A DNA stretch of 20,254 nt from Rhizophagus sp. LPA8_4_AMF (Eukaryota > Glomeromycota > Glomeromycetes > Glomerales > Glomeraceae), in contig JADRCO010001324.1 in the NCBI GenBank assembly GCA_021464525.1, positions 1 through 20,254 of the forward strand. Direction: 5' to 3'. The notes below the pieces were generated by a model, which saw only the letters and a list, made by a program, of their open reading frames with translations, searched no databases and was not told where the DNA came from. Position 1 is the first letter of the stretch; every line of letters begins with the position of its first letter. The position numbers were made by a program, and so were the translations under genes. This document shows positions 1 through 9,912 of this stretch, piece after piece.

Positions 1-2412
1 TGGAATAGGAACTGAAAAAAATGAAATTAAAGCATTTGAATTATATAAAGAAGCAGCTGAAAAAGGAGATATTGCTGCAATAAATTGTCTTACGTATTGT
101 TATCAAAATGAAATAGAAATCGGAAAAAATAAAATATTAAATGAAGTATTTGAAAAAAAAAATACTGCTGCTATATATACTATTAATAAAATTAGATCTG
201 AAAATTTTCCTAAACCAAAATATACAATTGAAGAAGGTACAGTTGTATAAATTTATTACTATTCAATTATTAAAATAATTTAATAATCTTCGATTATAAG
301 TATTTATACATTTATACATTATTTTCCTTTTTAGTTGATGATAATAATTCAGGTAAAATAATAGTAATAAACTAAGTTAATAATGATATACATCCAATAT
401 TTTTAATATCTTTTTTTTTCACTTAATAAAGAAGTAAAGGACTCTATATTTTGGAGTGATGCGCTTGAAACTCGCCTCTGTGAGTTATATATGAAGGATG
501 ATGTTATAGATATATTTTGGGGTCGACCTGTTGAGGAACATTTTGAGAATAGTACCAAGTGGAATATTTATGTAATTACGCGTGGTTTATACTATCCATA
601 TACCAAGAAAGAAATAATTGCAGACGGCCAAGTAATTAATTTTATTGCGGAAGAAGAAAGACTTATTAGTTTTGATGATCCGTTACCAAATTCATTAAAA
701 ATCCCTCATGATTTAAAGGAAAAATTTAATGAAGCTTTGGATAATGAATTGAGATCATCATTTCGTGATACACATTATAATTTAGTTGGCATAGGCACTG
801 GACATAAACAGATCCGTGGTAAGTTCACCGAAATACCAGCAATTATATTTTATGTCCGACAGAAAGGTATTTTACGTCGTGGATGTGATGGTTTATTTCC
901 AAAAAAGATTCGTGGATTTCCAACGGATGTTATTGAAGCATGTGTTGCAATACCTTGTTCTGGTTTAGGTATAGATACTTGTCGACGTTATCAAGAAAAT
1001 GTCAAGTTAGGTTCAAGTATAGGTATAAGATCAGAAAAAAATAATACAACTGGAACTCTTAGTGCTGTTGCTTGTGAAAATTGTCCACCATATCGGATTG
1101 GTATTATATCATGTGAGCATGTACTCAAATTTAATGAATCAAAATTCGAAGAAAAAATTACTGTTTATCAACCTTCATATAATGATCTTTTTGAACCAAA
1201 GAAGAAGTTAGAAGAATTACTTGATTTATCAAAAGAATCAGAAGATGGAGAAGATAATGAGTATAAAGATGAAATTAATGAAATGATGAGAAAATTAAAT
1301 CTTGCGGAAGGCCGAAATTCAATTCTTGCTACTTATGTAAAAGGTATGCGAGAAAATTTTTTCTCCATGGTGGATAATAAAAAATATGGTATTGATGCTG
1401 GGTTTTGTGTCTTTGATAATGAAAATCGTAAATTATCTTCAAAAAACTTTCCAATTCCTTCAAATTACTTTAAAGATGCTGGACTTTCCACTTGCTTAGA
1501 GGGTACTTATACTTACCTTGAGTTGAAGAATTTTGATTATAATAATAAAGTTTTTAAAGTAGGAAGAACTACAGGACTTACACTTGGACAATTACTTCCT
1601 ACTGATCAAGCTATTGCGTGTAGCTTAACAAATAAAAGTATAGAAAGTGCAAGGAGTTTAGAAATGGAAAAACATATTTCTTGTTATAACAATGCAGATC
1701 AAAAAATTTTTATTGGATATATGAAATCACGATTAGATTCAGAAATTTGTCAGAAACGAAAAAAATGCTATCCCGTTAAATGGTTTGATCGTCAGCTGGC
1801 ATTTCAGTTTGAACCTGGAGAGTTTGAATGTGGTGATTCAGGAGCCAGTGTTTTGGATAAACAAGGAAAAGCTCTAGGTATCCTTCATGCAAAATTGAGA
1901 ATACCAAATCAAACATTTGGTATTGCTTCCCCTTATTTTGCAATTCTTGAAGCACTTGGCGTAAGCATTTACTTGTCTCCCGATCCTGTTAAACCCACGA
2001 TTACTTCACCTTCCATTATTTCACCTCCCCCATCATACCTATCAAGTAAGTTATAATTATATTAATAGTAATTGTATTTAATCGTTCAGTTATTCCCAAT
2101 TAAATATTTTTTATAGATAATAAAAATGATTGTGAAAGATTACCACCTTCTCCGTCCTACTCATTTTCGAGTAAGCCATAGTTATATTCACCATAATTTC
2201 ATTTAGTCATTTTTATCCTAATTAAATGTTTCCTTATAGATGTTCAAAACGGTTACAGTAGAGTAAAAAAGCGTGATATGGATATTGATGGTAAACTCAA
2301 ATAAATTTTATTTTAGATGAATTTATGGCAATTAATAACTTCATTTTTTTTACTTCCAGGCAAAACATATAATAATCCAAAAAGAAGCAAGAAAGATCAG
2401 AAGGATCTTTAA
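1..2412 (+). CDS. Sel1-repeat / trypsin-like serine protease fusion, copy 1 (5' end outside window)
   Basis: Inferred exons are <1-236, 335-352, 432-2045, 2117-2170, 2240-2290 and 2360-2412 (stop 2410-2412); all introns are GT-AG and phase 1, giving 674 visible residues. The first exon holds the end of a Sel1-type helical repeat array ([20 protein letters not shown]). The 18-base micro-exon adds VDDNNS in frame. The large exon carries a chymotrypsin-fold protease: His in IISCEHV (codon 1118-1120), Asp in YGIDAGF (1394-1396) and Ser in ECGDSGASV (1838-1840). Upstream of the His, a stretch containing [21 protein letters not shown] and GFPTDVIEA resembles the N-terminal part of NAL1-like/bacterial trypsin-like proteases (from memory). 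The tail ends [10 protein letters not shown] and [11 protein letters not shown], like a nuclear localisation signal. The ATG at 491 is not the start: copy 2 has ACG there and coding continues upstream to the splice site. Substrate unknown. The fusion is inferred from frame and phase; catalytic family confidence is high. Confidence 0.8.
2117..2239 (+). repeat. Duplicated exon plus intron inside copy 1
   Basis: Exon 2117-2170 encodes ...[12 protein letters not shown] and is followed by a GTAAGC donor. It repeats the end of the preceding exon (SPPPSYLSS then GTAAGT, ending 2045). The introns after each (2046-2116 and 2171-2239) also align by eye, including the shared stretch before the acceptor (CCTAATTAAAT/CCCAATTAAAT, then TTATAG). 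Copy 2 has only one such unit (exon end 13355, intron 13356-13424). This is therefore a small tandem duplication of exon end, intron and acceptor that kept phase 1, so the protein gains 18 residues without a frame change. Confidence 0.75.
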
Positions 2413-2432
2413 AGGTTTTATATAAAGGTTTC

Positions 2433-2438
2433 AATAAA
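2433..2438 (+). terminator. Candidate polyadenylation signal of copy 1
   Basis: AATAAA lies 21 bases after the stop codon of the protease gene, followed by T-rich sequence. The hexamer is common by chance in DNA this AT-rich, so support is positional only. Confidence 0.3.
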
Positions 2439-2439
2439 T

Positions 2440-5066
2440 GTGTATCTTCAACACGTGTGATATTGAATAATACAACTTTATTACAGTATGCAAAAAGTCT
2501 AATATTACGCCAGATTTGAGGAGAATTATATGCACATCACGCACCTCACATGACAATTTTAATCTGGCTTCATTACGTTCATGTTCAGCAGATCATTAAG
2601 CTGAAACATAATCTTTATTGACCATTATTATTATTATTATCGATTATATTATTAGGGTTGTCCATATTAAATTTATGAGTTATAATCTTTAATCAATAAA
2701 TTATTAATAAATAACAAATATTTCAAAATTTCATGTATAATTCTGGTAATAAATTTTCTATAAATATTTATCAAATTAGCGGAAGAATCTTAAGTCCTTT
2801 TTTGTAAACGTTATTGCATCGCATTTAAGAAGTCAATGATCTGAGGTTCAAGTAATAATTACTTTTTGTATAAATTTCTGAGCACATATTCATAAATGTT
2901 CCAATATTTAGTTTTATTATAAAATTATGGTTGTTAAAATATTAGTATAAATACTTCAATTGAAAGAAATTTCCACTAAATGATCGTTTTTAGAAATACC
3001 GATAAAATATTTGAGAATTACTACTATCTCTTTTTCTTTAACTAAAATAATAAATGCATTCTTTTGACTAAACTTGTTTATAACTATAATAATAAATACA
3101 TTTTAGAAAAAAAATTTTTTCTGATCTTTTGGCTAAACTTGTTTCTCACGTTATAAATAGAAAAGTAGAATAATAAGAATAATAGGAATATTCTTTTAAC
3201 ATAGAAAATAAAAAACGTAAAAGAAGCTCATGGAACTAGTAAATTACTATTACATACGCGCAAACCGATTGACTATTATAGGCGAGTAAATAATAGAAGG
3301 AAATATGAGAGAAAATCATGTTTAAGCTTGTATGACTCGAACTTTTTATTTTTAAATATCTTTTAGAACATATAATAAATTAGGTCGCAACAAAGACATC
3401 TTATCGGTAGCAATATGACGATAGAAGAGGCATGATATATTAAGGCAATAACAGTTGTTGAAGCCAGATGTTTCAGATGTTTCCGTAATTACAACACCTT
3501 TTTTAATCACGTTACGTAATGATATATTACATTCGAGTTCAGTAGGAAAAAATGACGCACTTCAAACTTCAAAAGTTTTAAACTTAATAATGATTATATT
3601 CATTATCTTATTAAACTATATCAGATATGTACATGTTCACGGCACTATAATCAGCCATAATTTAATTAATTTATGTGCTAATCCATTTAAAAAATTAGAA
3701 CTTTCAATTACGGAATAACAAAATTAATTGAAATGATTCATTTTGGAAAGTTTTTGAAAATTCGTTAATTAAACTTCAAATACTATAAAATATTTTAACT
3801 GAAAAATTTATGGAAAGAACTTTCCAAAGTAATACCTTTCTTACGAATTTTAAAAGCTAGAGATGTTCCGATAAATTTAATTAAAAGTTCAAGTGGATAT
3901 ATAGTGGAAATTAATATTTATTATATTAAAAATTTATTAATACAAAAGTTTGATAATAATAAAATTATTCAAACAATTATAGTTCGATTATGAAGAATAT
4001 TCGGGAGGTTATTTTGACGATTTTGAATAGATTAAAGCAAAAAAGAATTAATTTTTTTTTAGTTTACAGGTGATTAGTTTTAAACATGTGATTTCATATC
4101 AGGTGAAATTGCAGAATAATAAAATTCCATTAGACACTTTTCTTTCATTTTCACAAGCACTTTTTATTGCATTATTTCATAGATTCTTCTTTTCGAATTT
4201 CATATACATTTCTTTTCTTTTTTGTAGTAAGATTTTTATTTCTTCCCCTTGATTTACAGAAGAAAAAAAAATTAAGTATAACGATTTATTTTTAAACACA
4301 TAAAAGTATTGAGATTTATTATAAATAAAGATTTGTGAGACGGTTTAAGAATGTATTCCTCTAATGTAAAATTTGGTTAGGATTTAGGATGCAATGCCCG
4401 CACGACTTTGGACCTAGTTTTTTTTAAATAATTATAATTAATTCTAAGTTCTAACGATCTCATTATCATAATAATAGATTATCGTTAATAAACCAAAGGA
4501 GTAATATTACTAATTATATGTTAATGAAACTCTATTTTATACACTTCATCAAACGTAATTTTCCATAATATAATGGTTGTCATTATAAAATAATTTAATT
4601 CCTCCAATCTCCATTCACTGCTATATAATGAGAAAAATTTACAAACTATCAAGTATATGAAATGAAATTTTATTTGTAAATAAAATAAGATTATTCACTG
4701 TGTTATCTGTGTATGTTTGTGCTAACAAATATTTTAATGAAAAAAATAAAATAATAGATGGACTTTGTTGGATTCCAAACCTGATTTTTTTAATTGTTCC
4801 ATGATATTTAACATCACGTATTACAATATCTAGAATTTATATTTCGTAAAGATTCCTTGGAACTTTGACGTTTCGCGATTGCTTCTAAAATAACTAGATT
4901 CAGATAAAGTAATCTTGAACACATGTTTATTAAATTCAGGTTCAAAGTTAGAGTGAAATTCATCAAAAAAACGATAGACATTTTACAAAGATCAATTTTA
5001 CGATAGGATGTTCCACCAAAAGATGTTTCGTTGAAAATGTTAATGATTGCTTTTGTCATATTACCT
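2440..5066. other. Gene-poor spacer following copy 1
   Basis: AT-rich sequence with frequent stops in all frames. The first few hundred bases are a decayed counterpart of the 3' flank of copy 2: AAAAGT.TAATATTA.GCCAGA occurs near 2490-2516 and again near 13744-13766. This shows that the gene duplication extended beyond the stop codon. Open frames of 87 codons (3455-3718, TTG start) and 60 codons (4070-4252) have no recognisable domain, no duplicate and no splice context; I do not call them genes. Confidence 0.5.
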
Positions 5067-5261
5067 ATATACCGTAAAGTCCTGAATATAAGCAATTCCG
5101 GAAAATGAGCACCTTGGTCTGAATGGCCAGATTTATTTTTTATTATAAAGGACCATTGCGGAGCTACAGTTTGTAATATTTTTTTAAGGAGATATTATAG
5201 TTTTTTTTATAAGGATTTTGGCAAAAAAAAGGTTGCTTATATTCGAGATTTTACGGTATAT
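5067..5261. repeat. Imperfect inverted repeat, 29-base arms
   Basis: The arm at 5067-5095 is the reverse complement of 5233-5261 at 26 of 29 positions (core TTGCTTATATTC and TTTACGGTATAT). The spacer is 137 bases. The arms form the first residues of two opposed short open frames, which begin with LIFRTLRYI (minus strand, reading down from 5095) and LIFEILRYI (plus strand, from about 5236). This suggests two diverged, oppositely oriented pieces of one ancestral sequence. No product is recognised, and a small foldback element is an alternative. Confidence 0.55.
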
Positions 5262-7558
5262 TATACCTTTTTATTTAATTGATTGGCTTATAGTAAACTT
5301 TATGTATAACAAAATTTTTCCATATTTTTCATTTAAACTTAAACTACTTTTTTTATTGCATTATCAATATTGCAATATTGTTTTAAGTTTGAATTTATTT
5401 AATTATTATAGTAATTAGCTCAATAAATATCTTCTCTTTTTTTTTGATACTAATTAAGAAGCGAAAAGCGTGATATTACTTACTTTTAAGATAAGAAATC
5501 CTATTTATCAATAAAAAAGTTTACACTTATTTATAAAAAGAATTTTCTTACAGTGACTGATTGTCTATCAAGTTTGAAAAAAAAAAATTTAAAGTGAATA
5601 ATTGGGCTGTGCTTAATAATTATCAAACTGCTTTAAGCGAAAGTTAGCAAACACTGTGCCAAATATAAATAATGCAATGTAATTGTCCAAAGTGAAGCGG
5701 AGGACATTTTACGTTCAAGCTTCAACCATCCGTCCAGCACGTGATTTGTCTATATACGTCCGGACATGTGATCAATGATCTGCATATATAGTAGAGAACG
5801 TGATCTAATGTTAAGCACGAAATTTTCTTGCAGAACCAGCTTAAGGTATAATTAGGAAAGCTTTGCAATACTTTCCTCCAACGCATCATTTAGGGTATGG
5901 ATAGGAAGGCGATTTAGGAAAAGACTAATTTATGTTTCGCGTAGCTAATTTAGACTTTATTTTAATTGATTGAGCTTAGTAAATATATTAATTAATTGAG
6001 TTTAGTAAAATACATAGGAACTAACATTAAAAAGGCTGTTGTGGAGCTTGGGGAAAAGAATATGCTGCCGATCTCACATTTGTGGCAATTTCACGGGTCT
6101 GTTCTCTCAAAATATTCTAAATAGATCATTTTCGTTTGAGAGACTTAAACGTATCAAAAAATGTAAAAGGTTACAAGAAAGAATCGATGAGGAGAAATGA
6201 TTAACTTCTATGATTCTTTGAATTAAGCTCAGTAATTTATTTATTTATTTATGTATTTTTATTTTTAATTAATCACTTATTGGCTTATCGGGAACATTTA
6301 CTGGACTAGTGGGGTATTTTATAAACAGTGTTCATGATTACGTGAACTGTTTATCAACAATAAAATGCTGCTCCCTAAGGGTAAATTTTAAAAAAAAAAT
6401 TAATTCACTTATTATGTTTCTTATTTCATTTGTAAAGAATCTTGATCAGAAAAATTTCTCATTTTATCATAAATTAATTGTGTTCGATTTATAAAAGTAT
6501 ATTCAATTAATTATACTAGAAATGTAACACTTAAAATAAATTAAAACACTAGAGCCGTGAAGCCCGTTTTGGACCCTTTAACCATTCTCGCCACTAGTTA
6601 TTATGTAACATTACAGGTAAAACGACTAAAACGTCCTTAACCGTAATAATGGGTACGAATTTTTTAAGATAATATTAACGTTAAAAAATAATTATTGAGG
6701 TAATCTTAGTGTTGAATTGTTTTAATAAAGGAACGAGAAGTATCAATTATTTCTTTTAGTGCGTCCAATAAATGCATAAAGGAGTTATCTGCTAAGTAAG
6801 TATGAAAAACCATTAATGGACTGAAATAATAGCTATTTTCAACCGATGTCTGTTAAGCAATATCCGTAACTTTCAAAGATGTCGCAAAAGTGCATGGCAT
6901 ATTTATCTAGAGAATTAGTATTATTCAATATGACATACAGTAGATGGGGCAAATGAGACGAGCTCCAGGATACTTAGTAAAAATGAGAAGTAGACGGGCA
7001 AAAAAAAATTCGTTAATTTAGTACCATTTTTTTTTTATTTAATTTTCTGCACCATAATTTTAAATGATAGGTTCAAGTTTTATTTTTATAATTATAAGCT
7101 GCTTACTCTATAGTCTAAGCTATGAAATATAATGTACTTAAGGATAATACCATTCACTATACCAAATAAAGGAACCCCATGGAAACCAACTGTCTCACCC
7201 AATCTTATTCTGAACCTGTAAAAGTTTTCACTATGAATAATATAATTTATTTGTTCAAGTTCAAATAAAAAAAATTATTCTAAAATGCATATAAATTAAT
7301 TTGAATGTAACTTTAAATTGTTAAAATAGTGATATTTTTATGCTCTTTTTTCAGATACAAATTAAAAGTTCTTACTCTGCGCTAAACGAAGACAATCATT
7401 TTAATAGATATCAATTTTGATAATTTTAAATTCTTTTATTAAATAATGTCTAATTTAACCATGGAGCTCGTAAAGATACTTTAAAAAAATATTTCATCAT
7501 TATTATTAAAAATACACGTTAAGTAACATATTTATTTATTTTATTATTTCGCAGAAAT
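5262..7558. other. Spacer without supported genes
   Basis: No coding exon, RNA gene or complete mobile element can be supported. Near 5730-5830 there is a stretch of related motifs (CACGTGAT, CATGTGATC, AACGTGATC, with CGTCC preceding two of them), of the kind also seen inside the MITE at 9483-9702. A small hairpin GGAAAG...CTTTCC lies at about 5857-5878. The 61-codon frame at 6309-6494 looks like chance. Confidence 0.45.
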
Positions 7559-7830
7559 GATCTTGATCTGAACCTAAAAGATAAAGGAATAAAAAAAAAT
7601 TATTAAGAGGAAAATGTATTGGTAAAAAAAAATTAAAAAAAAAGCAACGAAAAAAAAGGTGTCTACAGTATTGATACGATCACCCGATTCAAACCTAAAT
7701 GAAAAAAAATTATTTAAAAGGGGAAATCGATTAGTAGAAAAATAAATGAGAAAAAAAGAAACAGAAGAAAAAAGCGCCTACCATGGCCTGCAGCATTAAT
7801 CTGATCCAAACTTAAATGGGAAAAATGAAA
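7559..7830. repeat. Imperfect tandem repeat of about 120 bases, roughly 2.3 copies
   Basis: Three diverged units are anchored by AACCTAAA at 7571, AACCTAAA at 7692 and AACTTAAA at 7809, giving steps of 121 and 117. Each unit runs: GAT-C-rich opening, AACCTAAA, a long A-rich run, a GGGGAAATCGATTAGTAG-like middle (AGGAAAATGTATTGGTA in unit 1), another A-run, then GTCTACAGTATTGAT / GCCTGCAGCATTAAT. It has no coding potential. It looks like a decayed minisatellite. Confidence 0.65.
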
Positions 7831-7930
7831 AAAAAACCCAAACCGAAAAAGGAAAGGGAGGAAAGAGAAAAAAAATTTCAGTTTGGAAAAAAAACTAAAC
7901 TGAAAGAAGATAGGGGAAAAAAATGATAAT
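7831..7930. repeat. Purine-rich tract with a 9-base hairpin
   Basis: Nearly pure A/G on the plus strand. It includes an inverted pair TTTCAGTTT (7876-7884) and AAACTGAAA (7897-7905) with a 12-base loop. A similar purine-rich tract lies at 8400-8495, on the other side of the 456-base inverted-repeat element. That element may have inserted into one longer low-complexity block. Confidence 0.5.
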
Positions 7931-7939
7931 ATACTGTAT

Positions 7940-8395
7940 TTTCACAATTAAGTCTACAGAGAGCGCAGAGTATAGTCTACTGGTCAATACTATACAATTG
8001 TGCTGATTTTATGCAATACTACTATACTCTATAGTATAGTGATGAAATATAGTATTTTAATTATTTTGTGATTTACGTTAAGTTTACTTCTTCATAATTA
8101 AATTTAAATTTAAAAAATCTGAATAATCTGTGCATAATTTGATCATAGGTCACCAATAATTATAAGCCAAATTTTTTTTTTCCTCAAAAAGGGGATTTTT
8201 GGAAATAATACTGGAGTTTCAAATATTTTACTTCAATAAATTATTTATTATATTATATAGTACGATGCAATATTTATCTGAGTATTCAAAAATTTGAGAT
8301 GTATACTCAACAAGTAATGCTGAGTTTTGCAGTTCACAGTTTTGCTAAATTATACTATACTGAACTCAGCTAGGCGAGTAGACTCAATTGTGAAA
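7940..8395. mobile_element. Non-autonomous terminal-inverted-repeat element (MITE-like), 456 bases
   Basis: The left end TTTCACAATTAAGTCTAC (7940-7957) matches the reverse complement of the right end (8378-8395) at 17 of 18 positions. The interior is non-coding and rich in short palindromes built from TATAGTATAG (for example ACTATAC...GTATAGT near 8020-8041). No transposase is present, so it would depend on an enzyme encoded elsewhere. I see no clear target-site duplication, so superfamily is unassigned and the exact ends may be a few bases off. Confidence 0.65.
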
Positions 8396-8589
8396 GGAAT
8401 TACCAGAAAAAAATAAAACCAAACCAAACTGAAAAAAAAGAAGAAAGGGAAAAAAAAAGAAAGAACTGAAAGAAAAAAGAAAATTAAAAAAAAGTTCAGA
8501 TTGATTTGAAAGAAGCAACTTTTCTTAATACATTAATCTTCTTACTATTTTCGTAATTAAAAGAATAGTTGATGGATATGAAAGTAAAT

Positions 8590-8716
8590 GATGGAAATAT
8601 CAAATATTTTGATAATAATTTAGTGCTATAAAAGATATTGCCATAGGAGGATTTGGAATTGTAAGAAGTGCAAATTGGATCGATCAATATAAATCGTCAA
8701 AATGTGTATTTCATTA
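8590..8716 (+). pseudogene. Broken protein kinase fragment (glycine-loop region)
   Basis: One frame (from 8590) reads DGNIKYFDNN. After a one-base shift near 8617-8619, a second frame continues FSAIKDIAIGGFG then IVRSANWIDQ (8619-8687) before reaching a stop at 8715-8717. This matches the start of a TKL-like kinase domain as found in very large families in Glomeromycotina (pattern F..I..IG.GGFG.V..A.W, known from the family). The first glycine of the loop is Ala here. The VAIK lysine and everything downstream is absent, and the fragment is frameshifted. It is a relic, not a gene. Confidence 0.65.
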
Positions 8717-8719
8717 AAC

Positions 8720-9480
8720 TGAATTATTCTTCTTTTAAATAAAATCATATCGTATCACTGCACCGCTAACCCAGAACACCGCTCAGGCTTATTTGCTAGT
8801 TATAATTAATATCGTTAAAAACTAAATTAAGAATTTGTACTTAATCCTTTTAACCAGTTCTTTTACTGTTTCTTTTGCAAAGTCCTTTCTGCATCAGTTC
8901 AAATTATATAATTCTGACTTGATTAAATATTCTTTTTTATAACTTTAGTATTTAATATAATTTCATATTATAAAGGTTTAAAATTGGAGAGGCATAAGAT
9001 ATTGCTTTATTTTATACTTAATATGATTTTATAAACCAAGAGATTTTCACATTTAATTTTTTTTTTTTGGATTTTAAGAAAAGTGTTGACATATTGTGAG
9101 ATAAAATATTTATATAAAAAGGTTTTTAATCAAAAATTTCAAATTTTTATTAAACCATTCCAGTCTCGCATTCTGTGCACGAAACACGATTTTAGCATTT
9201 TATTTAAATACTCTGTAACTAACAATCAAAAATTAAGAAATAACATGAACATTCCGCAAAAAGTTTAATTTGGCAGCGAATTTAAGGTGAGGTTAATGTT
9301 TCATAATAAATTTTAGAATAACTGCCTTAGTAAAATAATTTTATTTATTTATTTTGTAATTTACAATAGAATAATATATTGAGGCAAGTGAAATTCCCAA
9401 ATAACAAACAATAGGATTTCAATCATAATAATACAGTAATGAAAAATCTGGACAATGGAATGTGCTGTAATAATTGAAAA
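8720..9480. other. Spacer without supported genes
   Basis: AT-rich with no recognisable exon. I looked for the remainder of the kinase domain (VAIK lysine, HRD, DFG) downstream of the fragment at 8590-8716 and did not find it. The 61-codon frame at 9083-9268 shows no domain. Confidence 0.45.
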
Positions 9481-9482
9481 TA

Positions 9483-9702
9483 GACTAAACTTGCGAAATA
9501 TATTTGGGATTTTTGGAATTGTACCAACGGTATTACCAAATCGTTGCCGAAATCCCAAATACTATTGGTCAATCCGTGTCACGTGCCATTGTACAAGTCC
9601 AAAAAGGAAAATTGAAACTCTGACATCACGTGTTTTTGGGATTTCGGCAATTACTATATGCCGAAAGGTATTTCCGAAATGTTTCGGCATTCAAGTTTAG
9701 AC
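9483..9702. mobile_element. TA-flanked MITE-like element, 220 bases
   Basis: The ends GACTAAACTTG (9483-9493) and the reverse complement of 9692-9702 (GTCTAAACTTG) match at 10 of 11 positions. TA flanks both ends (9481-9482 and 9703-9704), as in Tc1/mariner-type insertions. Inside is a perfect 16-base inverted repeat, TTGCCGAAATCCCAAA (9544-9559) with its complement at 9635-9650. There is also TTTGGGATTTTTGG near the left end and CCGAAATGTTTCGGC near the right, plus two CACGTG hexamers (9580-9585, 9627-9632). No transposase. The open frames across it come from the repeats and are not genes. It sits about 210 bases upstream of the copy 2 start codon. Confidence 0.7.
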
Positions 9703-9762
9703 TAACTAATTTTATATAAGGCACAGGCACGCAGCTTTATTTGTAGATCATGCGTTTGTAAC

Positions 9763-9844
9763 TGTGAAACGTTTGCTTATTATAAACGAACGTTTCACAA
9801 GTTAATTAGTATAAATAAACAAACGTTTCACAAGTTAATTAGTA
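9763..9844. promoter_or_regulatory. Repeated AACGTTTCACAAG motifs in the copy 2 promoter
   Basis: A 23-base direct repeat (AACGTTTCACAAGTTAATT plus AGTA) occurs at 9789-9811 and 9822-9844, a spacing of 33 bases. An inverted copy of its core, TGTGAAACGTT, lies at 9763-9773. That gives three sites within 82 bases, directly upstream of the TATA box. Arrangement and position suggest binding sites for a dimeric regulator, but no known factor is recognised. It could instead be leftover repeat debris. Confidence 0.45.
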
Positions 9845-9852
9845 CATAAAAT

Positions 9853-9860
9853 TATAAATA
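9853..9860 (+). promoter_or_regulatory. TATA box of the copy 2 gene
   Basis: TATAAATA lies 53 bases before the ATG at 9913, a reasonable fungal core-promoter distance. A second, weaker TATAAATA-like site is at about 9811-9817. The AT-rich background lowers confidence. Confidence 0.45.
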
Positions 9861-9912
9861 CATTTATTCGTTCGGATTTTTTATTGCTATTAAGTCCGAA
9901 ATTCTTTAGAAA

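Noticed and set aside
491-2056. A separate protease gene starting at the ATG at 491 and ending at 2056
   Set aside because: The paralog has ACG at this position, similarity continues upstream in frame to a splice acceptor, and the C-terminal exons after the GTAAGT donor at 2046 are conserved.
3455-3718. 87-codon open frame with a hydrophobic centre
   Set aside because: No ATG, no splice context, no recognisable domain and no paralog; consistent with chance in AT-rich sequence, though a decayed gene piece cannot be excluded.
6941-7200. Possible inverted-repeat element bounded by GATGGGGCAAATGAGAC and a GTCTCACCC-containing stretch
   Set aside because: Only short interrupted similarity between the ends and no flanking duplication; too weak to call.
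7686-7695. tRNA B-box-like GATTCAAACC
   Set aside because: It is part of the 120-base tandem repeat, has no A-box or cloverleaf around it, and is not kept in the other units.
9455-9700. 81-codon plus-strand frame
   Set aside because: It lies almost entirely inside the inverted-repeat element and follows its repeats; no domain.
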